Part shown: piece after piece, positions 33,561 to 46,245 of the stretch
Numbering within the stretch: position 1 is the first letter of the stretch
How the letters are laid out: each line of letters starts with the position of its first letter
Source of the DNA: Diphasiastrum complanatum
Taxonomy: Eukaryota; Streptophyta; Lycopodiopsida; Lycopodiales; Lycopodiaceae
Direction of reading: 5' to 3'
Assembly (NCBI GenBank): GCA_029204225.1
Contig: CM055100.1
Coordinates: 10,948,769-11,012,768, forward strand
Length of the DNA stretch: 64,000 bases
The notes under the pieces: generated by a model
Told to the model about the DNA's origin: nothing
Databases searched by the model: none
What the model saw: the letters and a program-made list of their open reading frames with translations, nothing else
Position numbers and translations under genes: made by a program

Positions 33561-35103
33561 TTGCGATGTTAGTTAGTTACTATAAGTTCAAACGTGATTT
33601 CTATCACTATTGGCTTGTTTGAAATTGATAGGCGTAGTCATGGATTGTGAAAGAGGAAGATAGTTTATTTCGCCATGCACGAAAAGATTTCTTTCCAGAC
33701 ATTTGTTTCTTTTTGAGCTAGACCTATCTTCTGCACACCACTTTTCGACATAGATCACAAGGCCAATCACTTTAAGAGGTGCATTAAATGTGGACCAATC
33801 ATGTTTAGTGGTGCACATCATGAGGCCCAATCAAATTGGTGAAAATCATGAGGTCCAATCATGATGAGAGGTGCAAATCTAGGAGTCCAATCATGATGAT
33901 GTAGAAAGGCAATCAATGAGGTCCAATCGTTCTCAAGCATTCCTTATGCTGGATCTCATGCCAGTACTATATGGAAGAGCTCTCTTATTGTGCATACAAG
34001 TTTTTGTAAAGCAATCTATTTGATACACATTGTTTTTCTCAGATTCTCTCTCTCCTTGAGGGCTCATTCACTTTCTCTCTCTACTTGAGAGTAGGCTATT
34101 TTTCTCTCTAAAAGCATGTCAGGAACTTATTTTTTTCATGTACTTTGATTGCTTTGAGTGCTATGGATTCATTATGCATGGAATTGTGCTCTTGCCTTAG
34201 AATCAATCTAATAAGATTGTAGGATGCAATCCATGTGATAGATCTATGTGCAATCACAACTACCTTAGAAGATCAATTGTGGGTGTTGGTGGGCAGGTTT
34301 TCACACATGTTGCGGTTGTAGAGAGTTTAGCAAGTTTTATTAAGATGAGGTTAGCTGGTATCTCAGTTTTGTCTGATGAGTTTCAAAAGGTGGGTAAGTT
34401 GGGCCCCTCTGAAGACGGTATTGCTCTAGTTGTTAAGGAGCCTCAACCACCTTTCAGTGGTGTTGGTGATGAAGGAGATCTGGCCGAGGTGGTTGAGCAA
34501 AGATATAATGTAATTGAAGAAGTTATTACTCAGGATGGGACAACAGCTCCAACAGATACATTGGAAGGGCTGCTTCTCCAAATCCAAATGATCAGATTGA
34601 GAATTTTTGACTATATGTTATTAAAAACATTCAACAGAATTTTATTTTTTAGGAAATTTCTTTTGTTTGAAAGATTATTGTATTTATATAAAAAAATGTT
34701 CGTTTCTTAGGCTGTTTTATTAAATGATTTATTGTTGAATAATATCTGTTAGAAATTAAGCATATCTTTTAAATTTTACATCTGTAGTGTTTATTTGATT
34801 GTTAAAGTACAAATATTAAAGCGCAACTAAGTTATCATTTGTTTTTTTTTGGTAGTTTTAATTATCCTTTTGTTGAAGGAATTTATTGTTGAATAATATT
34901 AGTTAGAAATTAAGCATATCTTTCATATTGCTATTTATAACCAAAGTAAAACGTCCTCCTGGAGCTTCATGGAAAAAATCTTTCATTTAAGAGAATTTAA
35001 AAAGAAACATAATTCTCACCAAAAAGTTCACACCATTTGGGGTTATGCCACTAACTTAGACAATAAAAAACAAGAGGGGGTGCCATAAAATTAGATACTA
35101 CCC

Positions 35104-35105
<2 letters not shown>
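33561..35105. other. Mostly non-coding stretch with short repeats
   Basis: Bases 33770-33930 hold imperfect repeats around ATGAGGTCCAATCATGATGAG. A direct repeat of about 48 bases occurs at 34727-34774 and again at 34879-34927, containing GTTAGAAATTAAGCATATC. No recognisable gene apart from the weak open frame at 34246-34710. Confidence 0.5.
34246..34710 (+). CDS. Open frame of unknown nature, possibly not a gene
   Basis: 154 codons. The middle part is fairly balanced in composition (VLSDEFQKVGKLGPSEDGIALVV...) and could be an exon of a lost gene. The end is lysine/leucine/phenylalanine-rich and looks like chance AT-rich translation. GGTGGGCAG near 34283-34291 resembles a splice acceptor. 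I recognise no family, and no neighbour supports a role. Confidence 0.15.
   Translation: MCNHNYLRRSIVGVGGQVFTHVAVVESLASFIKMRLAGISVLSDEFQKVGKLGPSEDGIALVVKEPQPPFSGVGDEGDLAEVVEQRYNVIEEVITQDGTTAPTDTLEGLLLQIQMIRLRIFDYMLLKTFNRILFFRKFLLFERLLYLYKKMFVS

Positions 35106-35185
<80 letters not shown>
35106..35185. repeat. (GA)40 microsatellite
   Basis: An uninterrupted 80-base GA dinucleotide run, about 1.2 kb upstream of the SNAP33-like gene. Confidence 0.98.
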
Positions 35186-35188
<3 letters not shown>

Positions 35189-36414
35189 TTGTGTGCTCTT
35201 TTTTGGACCTTGGGCTCAACCTCAATTTTGCCAATTTTGTTGTACTTAAAAATCTTTTGTGTTTTTGTTTTGGGCACATGGGAGTTACTCATTCTTATGG
35301 AGGTGAAGGGTAAGTAAAATATGAAAGAGCAAAACCAAACAATGTGCTGAAATGTGGTTCAATTCTCAAAGAATGTAGACTTCTTGCAACTATCTTAGTA
35401 GCTACTTGGTTGGGTTATCTTAGTAGCTACTTGGTTGGGTTTTCGCTTTGCAATAGTAAGTTGCTTTATAGCAGGTCTTTAGTAGGTACTTGGTTGGGTC
35501 TTGGCTTTGCTATAGTTAGTTGCTTTATAGCATCTAAATTCGACTTATGGTCTTTATAATTTTTACATGCAAGTGTTTGGTACTTTCATTTGAGTTTTCC
35601 ATCTTTTATTGATAAGAACAAGAAGATTCCCTTTTCAAGGAAAAATCTTAAGAGCAATAGATTTGGAAGATTGTGGTCAAAATTAACTGAAATAGTATGC
35701 AATAGCAAGAAGTTGCCATGCCCAACCTTCACTCACATTTTACTATAATTTGGGAAGAATTTTCTTGCTCCCATGACGACGATGGTGATGATGAGGAGGG
35801 AGAAGTCTTGAGGATGAATGGGAAGAATTCTTCAACACAAAAATGCTTAAAGTAATGTGAAGTCTTGTCAACCCTTAGATCTAGCTTAAGATCTGCAAAG
35901 AGCGTCCGTTCCAGGTGGGCACATATTCGGTGTTGCAATGGTGCAGAGAGCTACGGGTGTTTTTGAGAAGGGGATGGAAAGAATCCCTTGTGCAGAGGCA
36001 ATTGCTTGTCTTGGTCCTGGTGAGGAGCTCACCTTCTTTCTGTTTGAGCTGTTTGTGGAATTATTCACAGTTGCAGCGGTGTCTCTCATAACGCGTTTTT
36101 CTTTTGGAGCGGGGATTTTATTGCTCATCAATTGTGTGGCGTCTTCTGTTTTGTGATTGTGGCTGTAGAATTGCTTGTACAGATTTTGCTGTGTTGTTGA
36201 GCATCGGGAAGAGCAAACAAGAGTCTTGGCTAGCTTCTAAGGTCGTGCCTTTGCTGCACAATAGGATTGAAGCTATACGCTTGAGATAGTATTCTGTTCT
36301 AATCCAAGTCTTGGTGCAGAATTTGATTGCGAGCTATCGGCTGCCCAGAACTAAAGACTGGAGCTTTCTCAATTGTTCGATCATTTTCCAAATTGTTCAC
36401 GTAATCACCCCAAG
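35186..36414 (+). other. Upstream region of the SNAP33-like gene
   Basis: Contains a near-tandem duplication at about 35390-35530 (AGTACTTGGTTGGGT and TTGCTTTATAGCA variants). The last several hundred bases before the ATG probably hold the promoter and 5' untranslated region, perhaps with an intron. I cannot place a TATA box or transcription start with confidence. Confidence 0.4.
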
Positions 36415-39400
36415 ATGCCTGTGTTCAGTAGGCAAGGAAGTCCCTCTCCTGGCAATGTTTCTGAGCGAAAATTCGATTCAGATGACGAATCAATGTCTTC
36501 TCGAAGCTCTTCCCAATCATATATAAGGTCTTCTGGCATCGCCCCATTCCCGAAATCTGTACGTAATTCAGGTCCGCATTTTAAACAGGAAACTCACAAT
36601 CATCCGGGCTCATCAAATCCGTTTGATGACGACGAATTACCAAAAGCTGCCTCAAAACATAACTCAAAGCACCACCATCAGCCTCAATCAATTACGTCAT
36701 TTGAACATGAGGAATCATCCACAATGGAGACCAAAGCTCGCCATAGTACAGGACACTCCAAGAAAAGCAATCCTACTGCACTAGCGAGCGGCAATATTTC
36801 AGATGAGGATAAAAATCTTCCATCCAAATCGAGATTTAGCACTAAAATGAAGAATGCCGACTCTGACAGGCTGCAGAACAGTGACCATGGAAACCCCAAT
36901 TCTCGAGATCTTCTATTGGAAAGTGGTTCCAATTCTAGATACAAGGGTGCAAGAAAACCCGTTCTTTTTGAAGCACAAGAACAGGCTGATGGTCACTTTC
37001 CAAGGTTTCAACAAATGACAGGTGATTTAGAACAACAAAGTCAACAGGAATTGGAGAGCTATGCGATTACTAAATCAGAAGAGACTACGGCGACAATTTA
37101 TAACGCTTTGAAAATTGCAGAAGGTACAAAAGAAGTGGCAACAAAAACAACTATACAGATCCATGCACAGGGAGAGCAAATTCGAAGAACCCATGACACT
37201 GCAGTTATTGTCGACATGGAGCTGAAAAGGGTGAGTGGATTCTTGCTCTCATGTTTTCTTTGCCAGAGTCTATTATAGGTTACTGCTAAAAGTTGGTGTC
37301 ACATCTCATTGTTTTCATTTATATTATCGTCATTTTCCGGCAATTCATTAATATAATGGATGATGGTCATTTGTGAAAATTATCGGTTTCATGCAAGTAT
37401 CACTCGTATTGCTTCAATTATGTTGAAACATAGGGACTTTACATTTAATCAGCCAACGTGGTATTGTTGCAAGGGACTACATAATGATTGTTTGTCGGCC
37501 CATGGTAAAGACATAATGGCTCATCTTCTCGTCAAGACGAGCCATCGGCCTTACCATGGGATTCAAGGATAGTCCTTGTTTAGCAGCTTGAGATCCACGT
37601 GCTCACACTAGTGTTTTCTTGTTTTAGCTGAACATTTCATTTTTATTGTGTCATTCTGTAACTTATTTTTGTTGATTGCCATTTTTCTCTTATCCAGTGT
37701 TTGAAATAATAAATCCAATTTGGAATCATAAACATATCATGGATTTTCAAAAACACAATCATTTGTAGTTTAACTTCAAATTTAGTTGAAACAACGGATT
37801 ACCCTGATTGCAATCTCATAAGTGCTCCAACCATACTAGATGGTTTCTTGAATCACTGTAATGAGCTTAATTTATGTGCAATCTATGACTCCAAGGTTTA
37901 GAATCCTCTAAATATTCTATTAGACATGAAATTTACTAACAGAAAAAAAGTTATCAACATTTTGGAAGTCAGCTTCCTACAAAAAATTTATGAAATTGGA
38001 TTTGGAGGAAAATGCTGATTCTACTCTCATACTATGCTGAATTTCTCTGAATAACTGCTCCCTTCTTCATCCTTCATCATGTTATTCTATCCCTCTCTGT
38101 TTGTAGCTTGTTACTCCCCCTCATTCAAAGCTAATGATGAGCTCACTCTCATGGATGGAATCTTGAAAAGCATAAGCTTGAGGGATGGAGTCTCGACTAT
38201 ATGTAGTCCTCAGGGATGGAATCATTGACAAACTCTTAAAATTTATATCCATAGCTTTTTTCAGATTTTTATGACACACATTACGATAATGCTTGTTTGT
38301 CTGATGCAAGTTACATCTAGCCAATACAAGACCAATTCATGAACTAATAACACATTTAGCACTGAAATTTCTAGATGGGGTGGAATGAGGCTCATGGGAT
38401 TAATCGACACCAAGAATTTACAAAAAGTTCTTAGTTTTTCAGTTATGAGGTAAATATTTGGTTAATTAATGTAGATTGGTTTATCTGCCAATTTGTTGGC
38501 ACACTATCCGTATAGCAGAAAATGTACTTTATGCAGGAATTAAACTCGCAAGACTTTTGAGTTGGAGGACTTTGACCATTGGAGGGAAAATTAAAGGTGT
38601 CCCAAACATTTGTTCTGACTTGCAAGCGTAGTTTTTTATTTATTTAACTTGACGAAAGTTGTCAAGCTTCAAAATTGATATAGCTTTCAATCTTGGTAAA
38701 CAATTCAATGTTAGCATGGCACCAAGCTCATCTAGTCGAAATTAGTCTACCTTTCAATTTGAGTAACCATTTTTTATGCCAGCATGGCAGCAAGCTCATC
38801 TAGTAAAGATTAATCTACCATTTGAGCGAACCATTCAATGTCAGCATAGCACCAAGCTCATCTATTTCAACATTGACTACTTCTTTTATTGGAGTAAACA
38901 GTTCAACGTTAGCATATTACTAAGCTCATCTACTAAATCATATCAACACTAAGGTTGCCATAATCTCTGAGATCCTTTTGTACTCCATTGTAGAGAGTTC
39001 ACTAGATCTTTGTTGTTTTGGTCAATTTTTATCAAGTTGTTTGCTGCACCCAAAACATCTTCTAAATACTGATATACCTCTGCTTGACCAGGGTGAAAAG
39101 CTTCTCGGTAGTCTTGGAGGGTTATTCTCTAAGAAGTGGAGACCAAAGTCAAACCGTGCTATTGCAGGACCAGTGACTGGTGGAGGTAGTGAAAACTTGA
39201 ATGATATTGGCGTTGTCCTAAATTAAAAATCTGCTATGATCATTTTGGAGACATTAGGACGCTTTGCGTTCTTATTTGCTTTGATTTTTCTCTATGTAGG
39301 TGTGAGTGACAACGCTCCCTGTTGAATTGGAATTGCAGATAAATTTCCCTAAACCATTTTTCCTTCTCAATGCAGGGAAGGCTTTCAAAAGTAAAGCTTA

Positions 39401-40097
39401 TGCTCTAGAGCAGCGAGCCGCTTTGGGTCTAAAGCACACCAACTCCAAAAGTCGGAACCATACTTCCGTTGGCGATGAGCTGCCCCTACAATCACGCCTT
39501 CAGGTATGGTTTGTTTCGAATAGTATATTGGATGTTTTGAAGTTGGAGTTGAATACTTGTCAGTGTGGTTTTTGTAACGAGTTTCACTGTACAAAATAAC
39601 AGGTTGAAATAGCAAAGCAGGATGATGCTCTTTCAGACCTCAGCAATCTGGTGGTCCAGCTGAAAGAAATGTCCTTAGACATAGGGCGCGAGATTGAAAG
39701 GTGAGATGTTGTTTCTTGAGTGACTCAGACTTGATTTGCATACTGACAAAATTAGTCAATGGGAGGACTAGTTTGAATTATGCAAGTTGTGCCAGTAATT
39801 TCTTCGATACGTAGCTAAAAGTCTTTCCTATTTTGCTTGAATGGGAAGGCCCGGTTTGATTGCTTGCCAGCAGAACTTTGGTCCTCGGAAGGCTTGACTT
39901 GTTTAGCTTTAAGTTATGCAATTTTTTTGGTTTTATACCAAAGGCATTGATCGCACAATGAACCATAATTGGCTGCGTTATGCTGCTTGTGATTCAGGCA
40001 AGGCGAAGGTATTGATAATCTCCATGATGATGTTGAAGAGCTCAATTTCAGATTAAAGGGAGCAAATGAACGTGGTCGTAAGCTTCTATACAGCTAG
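36415..40097 (+). CDS. SNAP33: SNAP33-like Qb+Qc SNARE, five exons
   Basis: A t-SNARE light chain that pairs with a syntaxin and a VAMP in vesicle fusion at the plasma membrane, cell plate or endosomes. Proposed exons are 36415-37230, 39092-39185, 39376-39503, 39603-39700 and 39998-40097. The introns of 1861, 190, 99 and 297 bases all have GT-AG ends, and the joins preserve frame, giving 411 residues and a TAG stop. The N-terminal ~210 residues are serine-rich and acidic (FDSDDESMSSRSSS, NPFDDDELPK). The Qb SNARE helix follows, from LESYAITKSEETT to HAQGEQIRRTHDTA, with the central glutamine present. Next come GEKLLGSLGGLFSKKWRP, typical of the family, and a linker. The Qc helix spans IAKQDDALSDLSNLV to ANERGRKLL, with the central glutamine in EIERQGEG. 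As in plant SNAP33, there is no cysteine palmitoylation cluster. The N-terminal part is longer than in the roughly 300-residue Arabidopsis SNAP33. The first in-frame ATG at 36373 is also possible. No defect is seen, so it is probably functional. Confidence 0.92.
37499..37560. repeat. Inverted repeat (hairpin) in intron 1 of SNAP33
   Basis: Arms of about 27-29 bases (CCCATGGTAAAG...GGCTCATCTT and AAGACGAGCC...TTACCATGGG) surround a 6-base loop, with several mismatches. It could fold as RNA or be a remnant of a foldback element. Confidence 0.8.
38690..38940. repeat. Four imperfect ~65-base tandem repeats in intron 1
   Basis: Each unit carries a form of AGCATGGCACCAAGCTCATCTA, here shortened to its core AGCATRGCACCAAGCTCATC, preceded by GAGTAACCATTCAATG-like sequence. 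They diverge by roughly 15-30 percent, so the array is old. Confidence 0.8.
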
Positions 40098-40286
40098 GCA
40101 CACAATATGTCGAGTGTGATCATCAATTTATTCTGTACAGATATGCAAAGATTTCGATCATCATGATGTAATTATTTAATTGATAACAAAAATTAAAAAG
40201 ATGTGCTGGATATCGCTGATGGTTTTGTTGATGCCTAACAGTAGTAGGTTCCGCTTATCATTCACTTGACAGTTTATGGCTCTTGA

Positions 40287-40292
40287 AATAAA
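40287..40292 (+). terminator. Possible polyadenylation signal of SNAP33
   Basis: AATAAA lies about 190 bases after the stop codon, inside GAAATAAATATATC. This is a reasonable plant 3' end signal, but one motif alone is weak evidence. Confidence 0.3.
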
Positions 40293-40695
40293 TATATCTA
40301 CTGTCAACAGTTTGCAATCCTGTTGTCTACCTTGAGGATTTACAAGTCTTCTTATTCTTGTGTGAATAGATGCCATCATGGCAAGCCAAACTGGTTCAGG
40401 GTGAGAAAACCAATTTTATAGTATATGCATGGTTATTGTTGGCTGCCCATGTTACGATATCTAGCTTCTGTGACTAAATTTGCAGACCATCTTGTCTCCA
40501 TGTCTTTGTTCAATGGGCAAAATCGCCAAAAGTAGACCTCCTGAATAATCACAGTTAAGTTGGGTGATTATTTAGATGTAACAGCCCAGAAAATTGTGCA
40601 GCTTGGCTTTGCTAGACTGCATTTATACAGCAAAAGGTATATAATGAGGTTCATCAATCTACATCTCTCAGGAGCTGAGTTCCATTAATAAATGA

Positions 40696-40700
<5 letters not shown>

Positions 40701-40739
<39 letters not shown>
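40701..40739. repeat. (CT)n microsatellite
   Basis: A CT dinucleotide run of about 39 bases downstream of the SNAP33-like gene. Confidence 0.95.
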
Positions 40740-40742
<3 letters not shown>

Positions 40743-42735
40743 GTGTAGCAAGCGCAAGTTTGTTGAATATATATCACTGTAAAGAAGTCGTTACTTCAAG
40801 ATCTATTGAAGCCTCAATTACACCAGATTTGTGTCAGCTAATCCGATAAGAGAGAGAGAGATGGTTGCACCATTGTTGGCCTCCGTTATCAACCTCGTTC
40901 TGAAGACCCTAAATGGTGGGTACACTATTTTTCAATAACCGGCTTTGATGTAGAAGTGGCATGTATGCTCTTTTGTAGGAACCGGCCATGAGAACCATCG
41001 GGCCCCTTTGAGCCTTGGATTGAGGTTGAGACCGGACCATCATTTGGAAGGGGTTATAACCTGAATATCAATTCACCCTACTAAAAAATTAGATTGTAGC
41101 TTGTAACTTGTGTTTTTTTACGTGGCTTCCATGTCTTTTTTGATAAATAATGTGAGGGAATTTTAACATAGTATGCAACGATAATTTTCGAAATGAACTT
41201 TTAATAATTTTTATAAAAATAGTATATATATTGAGAACTTGATATAGGACCCGGCGGTTCTTGATAGAGTAATAACCGACAGATTGAGAACCACCAAGAT
41301 TTATCTTATAAGATATTATTAAGAACCGCTAGGTGTAAATATTTTAAATGTAATCCAATACCTTGAACTGGCAGTTCTTGGTTTCAGGAAAAAAAAAGGT
41401 AATACCTTGGACCGGCGGGTATCATAAATATGTGAAAACTGCCCAACAACAATGGTTTGCACATAGGTGTAAAATATCTATATACATGGCACCACTCTAT
41501 TGGGGGTTGCTAAAAATGGTAATCCCTTTGTAGCTACAGACAATGAAAGTCGCTCAAACACTTCTTTATGCATACATCCACACTATTTTTGGGAGTTACG
41601 CATACATAAGTTATACTCCATTCTATGTGTGATGAAGTTTAGGTCTATTAGCCAGGACTCGAGTATTACATGCTAGTTAACTTTTGGCACCATCCAAGTG
41701 TTAACATAGATTTATCAAGATGGGTGAAGGCAACAATCCTACTAGCTCCAAGATCAACCTTCTCTAGAATAAGGGGAGATGGTGGGGCTATGGCTAGATT
41801 GCACTAGCAGAATACGTTATAAAGAACTTGTTAAAGCCAGTTAAAAAAAATTGTTCTAAGTATCACATCCATGCAAAATCGTTATAGAAAACAAATGTCA
41901 ACTTAACGTTTGGCCTCCTACAATGATGTCGATACAATCAACATTATGTTCATTTGCAAGCCCTACACAAATGAGCAATTCTACAAGAGTTTCCTACATC
42001 CAATTATCAAGGAACCATAATTATCAACTATCAAGTCGTACAAGATCAACTATCTCATTTATAGTCTTTAATATTTACTCAAAGTTGTACTTAATAATTG
42101 ATGTATCTCATTTATAGTCTTTAATAATTGATGGACCTGCACTCCTATTATTTCAAATGATTGCAAGTTATTTACTTGTAGGGAGTGTGCTCGAAATAGA
42201 CCCATTTGGCCAAATGACATAAATGGACTTGTTGTAATTCACATAGTAATTTTGTTGAAGATCACTACTGCAAACGACTTGGATTTAAACATAACATGAC
42301 AAAAATGCATAAAATAAGTAAGAAACCGCATAATATGAATTCTAAAATGAAGTTTCATGGAAAAGAAAGTTGTATGATAAGTCTGAAGACTGATGAATTA
42401 TAATGTGAAAATTTTGTCGAGAGTTGTGCATTTACCAAGAACATCACTTGTGATGCATAATAAAGCTAGAACAAAAATGTCAACGGAGTGAAGTGGGAGG
42501 TATAAGAAATAGACACCAATTGAGGCATACAACATATAGGTGTCATACAAAGTTATCGGTAAAAAAAAGTTATCAATAAATCCCTTAACGTAGAGTGTTG
42601 CAATTATAGAGTTGAATGCAATCCAATATATCACGTACATAGATCCCTCAATGTAGCATGGTGCAATAAGAGATTTGAAAGGCAATCCTAAATATCTTCT
42701 ACCACAAAAGAATTGTTTGCAATGTTGTGTGGAAC
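40740..42735. other. Non-coding stretch, possible small transposon relic
   Basis: No gene seen. Bases 40975-41420 repeat words such as GAACCGGC, GGCGGTTCTTG and GAACCGCTAGG in both orientations, which could be a worn MITE-like element. A duplicated ATCTCATTTATAGTCTTTAATA occurs near 42050-42130. The rest is AT-rich. Confidence 0.4.
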
Positions 42736-43118
42736 TGTAGCGCAGGCATCCCAAAGGGAGCCGGGAACCACGACTTAGCTTCCCGGCTTTCAACTCTTGC
42801 CGACCAAACCCACTTGAGATACAAGCAGCCAATTCGACAACAACGATCAGACTTAGCCAACTTGAAGTTTGGAAAACCAACATTGAGATCCAACCTGGCA
42901 CCATGCCAGATTGGGGGTCCGATGTGGGTGACTTCCCTCCAAGCTGGAAGCCAACCTGGCACCACGCCAGACTGGATAGCCATAAACAAGTAATTTCCAC
43001 CCAAGCAAGCCATCCAACTCAGCCGACAAGTTAGAGCCCATTCCCCAAGAGCTTAACCCATTCACGTTCATGCAAGGAACACTCAGAACCACAAGCCGCG
43101 ACATATATGAAGACAAGA
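42736..43118 (-). repeat. LTR-like repeat, inverted copy of 47040-47526
   Basis: Starting at TGTAGCGCAGGC, this is similar along its length to the reverse complement of 47040-47526. Shared words include AAAGCCGGGAAGCTAAGT, TCTGGCATGGTGCCAGGTTGG and CTTGCATGAACGTGA. It is GC-richer than its surroundings. It is probably part of an LTR or non-autonomous element. Apparent open frames in it are not convincing genes. Confidence 0.6.
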
Positions 43119-43576
43119 AACGTCAAATGGAAAACCTCTACTGACACAAGTGCTTTCAAAAGTCAGTAATGAGCAAAGGATTTTGATCCATCATCCACTT
43201 CCATATATCCACCTTCACCACTTCCGAGATTACAACACCCCCTATCACACCCACTCCATCTTCATCTCACTGTCGTTCGGTAACCCCTTGTGTGGCATTC
43301 ACGTCATGTCTAAAATATACTAAGCTCGTGTACATCATCCACTGAATCATTTGCGTGAGCACTTGAAAATACAACTCATCAAAGAGCCAACTCCCATATG
43401 GTCCACGTCAGCTCTTCTAGAGACGCTCATACTTCTTCAAAGCTTCATCTCCTACAAAATAGCACTTTACAAAACATCTACAAGTTGCACCGACTTTGAC
43501 TCCTCCAGCCCGTAAGGAGCGGGGCCTTAACATTGCACTTGGAGTGGGACTGCCAAATTCTTAACGGAGGGGATAA
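43119..43576. other. Flank preceding the LTR at 43577
   Basis: C- and A-rich sequence that could be the 3' end of the element belonging to the next LTR. It ends in the purine tract GGAGGGGATAA (43566-43576) right before TGTAGG. No recognisable protein motif. Confidence 0.4.
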
Positions 43577-44259
43577 TGTAGGCTAATATTCCAAGGAATA
43601 TTCTAGCCATCTTGCGGAACAACTTAAAAAATACAAGCAGGATAGAATTTAAATGCAGAACTTGCCTATCAAGTTTAGGATCTTACTTTATCCATAATGG
43701 CTCAGTTCTAAGTTTAAATTGTCATGGGCACTACACATAGATATGTATTTTCAAGTTATGTAAAGTTTAGTCACAAAGGCCTATTGAGGGTTTGTCCCAT
43801 GGCCCTAATGTGATTCAAAGTTAAGTTAGTCCCAAAGTCTCTTTTTGTAAGTGACCACCACTCCAAGTATATATAGGAGTGGAAGAGTCCATTTTCGACA
43901 AGAACCTCATTTGCAATACATGCCTATCTTTTCTCTCTGAGTGCTCCCTTGTGTAGTTTCATGTATTGTGTTACTTCAAATTGTATTGTACATTATTTAT
44001 CTGGCAATAGGTTAAGTTAATCTAGGCCCTCCATTCTCTAGTAGGGTAAGACTGAGAGGAGGAGATTTAGATTAGGGTTTCATCCTTTAGGTTAAGCCGT
44101 CATTTGTTAGTTGCTAAGGAGAGAAAAGAGAGAAGAGTCGATCTTACCTGATACTCACCCTATGCTCATAGTGCTCTTCCCATCCTCTTGCTGGAGCCAT
44201 AGCGTAGACTAGTTGGGAGACCGCCAATGCTAGGTGGAGCCATGGATGCAAAATGCACA
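43577..44259 (+). repeat. LTR of family F, plus orientation
   Basis: Starts TGTAGGCTAATATTCC and ends AATGCACA. TATATATA at 43868-43875 is the likely TATA box. It matches 53120-53816 in opposite orientation over its full length. The preceding purine tract suggests a 3' LTR, but no coding relic is recognised upstream. Confidence 0.75.
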
Positions 44260-44349
44260 ATGGTGTGGGATCTCATTTTTTAGTATGTTCCCACAATTTT
44301 GAAAAAAATTTAGTCCACCAATTTGCGCTTGACACGGAGGTGGTGTACA

Positions 44350-44533
44350 CACCATTGGCCAGTATGTGCACGACATCTGTCTTGCCACATCAGCATGTTT
44401 CAACACATGTTGCGCGACACATGTCTAAATTTTTTGTGAGCACACCACCGGCCAATATGTGCACGACATCTGTCTCGCCACATCAGCATGTTTCAACACA
44501 TGCTGCACGACACGTGTCTAAATTTTTTGTCAG
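44350..44533. repeat. Tandem repeat, two ~92-base units
   Basis: Units 44350-44440 and 44441-44533 share GGCCARTATGTGCACGACAT, ACATCAGCATGTTTCAACAC and CGACACRTGTCTAAATTTTT with few differences. Confidence 0.9.
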
Positions 44534-44606
44534 CCAACTGACACATGTCTGACGAAGGGTATGGCTCACATCTGGCCATGCATTGTCACGTTGGTCTTGG
44601 CCTCCC

Positions 44607-45090
<484 letters not shown>

Positions 45091-45593
45091 GTCTATTAAA
45101 TGTGCATGAATTTTCCTTGCAAAATTAGCTTTCCTATGATCTGCTATATGCTTCGATTCAACATGTTTGTGCAAGCATATGATTTTTGAAAATATTATAA
45201 GCCAATATGTTCAATATGTTTATGTTTGTGTATATGTGGGCATTTTGGTGTATTATGCTCTCTTTCCATTTTTATTTCTACTTTGAGATATTTACTACTA
45301 CTACATTTGCAACCCATAAGGTTGGGTTGTACATATTGATTCATCTTCTATTACTCCAGATGGCATTCATGGTCAGTTTACATGGACAATTTTTTATCTC
45401 TTCACATTGGACATCCCTAGTGGTTTCTTCAATGTTTTTGTTATGGCATTCTGTAGCCATAACATTATATTCATACCAATGATAGCCATCTTCCACACAA
45501 CATTGCACACACTGCTTTTGTGGTACAAGATATTTAGGATTATATTATTAAACCATTCTACATCAAGAGATCTACCTACAACTTTGTATGACA
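45091..45593. other. AT-rich flank with duplicated segment
   Basis: No gene. Bases 45362-45466 recur at 46289-46392 on the other side of the solo LTR. Confidence 0.5.
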
Positions 45594-46245
45594 TGTGAAG
45601 ATTTTATAAATCACTAAGATCCAAAAACATCTATTGATCTTTGGTATAAAAGACAACACAATTAGCACCATTGGCAATGTAAAATATCAATATCTACTTA
45701 ATGAAAGAGATGCAAACTCAATAATATATTGATCAAACATCAAACATATCATAAAATGAAATTGTTGTCCATACAAAAACAATAAGTTACTGTATTTCAC
45801 GTGTGTGAACCCAATGAACCATTAATCAAAGCATTCTTTACACAAGATTGTAAGAATCATCACTATAGTGCACCAATGGATAGATGACACTCATGTATAA
45901 GCATGAAATGAGATAGGGGAGACAAGATCATCCTCTTCCCACGTGTGTACATCTATTTATAACAGGTCCATGCCTCATTAATGAGCTTGGTTTCTCTTCA
46001 TAAAAACTTCTAGATCAAAAACCCTATTACCATATGAACTAGATTCAATGTATCTAACATTCAAATTTGAATGTGTCCAAACTCGACTTTATACTTTCTC
46101 TCACTTTTTAAAAGTGGTAATTTCAAATGTACTTAGGCTATAAATAACTTCATAAAGTATATCTCTAAGTATATGCATATTGGCCTAAATTGCCAGATAA
46201 TTAACATAGACCAAAATAGATCAAACTAGTTGACAATTTCTCACA
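45594..46245 (-). repeat. Solo LTR related to family A
   Basis: 652 bases that on the minus strand begin TGTGAGAAATTG and end CTTCACA. They align along their length with family A LTRs, but with much more divergence. The flanks carry a perfect 5-base target duplication, TGACA, at 45589-45593 and 46246-46250. This is the signature of a full insertion reduced by LTR-LTR recombination. Confidence 0.88.

Noticed and set aside
35091-35313. Open frames with long Arg-Glu or Ser-Leu runs over the GA microsatellite, and the same at 44483-44722.
   Set aside because: Translation of a dinucleotide repeat. No start context, family or codon bias supports a gene.
42398-43116. Several overlapping open frames of 87-200 residues on the minus strand.
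   Set aside because: They cover a non-coding LTR-like repeat also found at 47.0-47.5 kb, have no family resemblance, and overlap each other in different frames.
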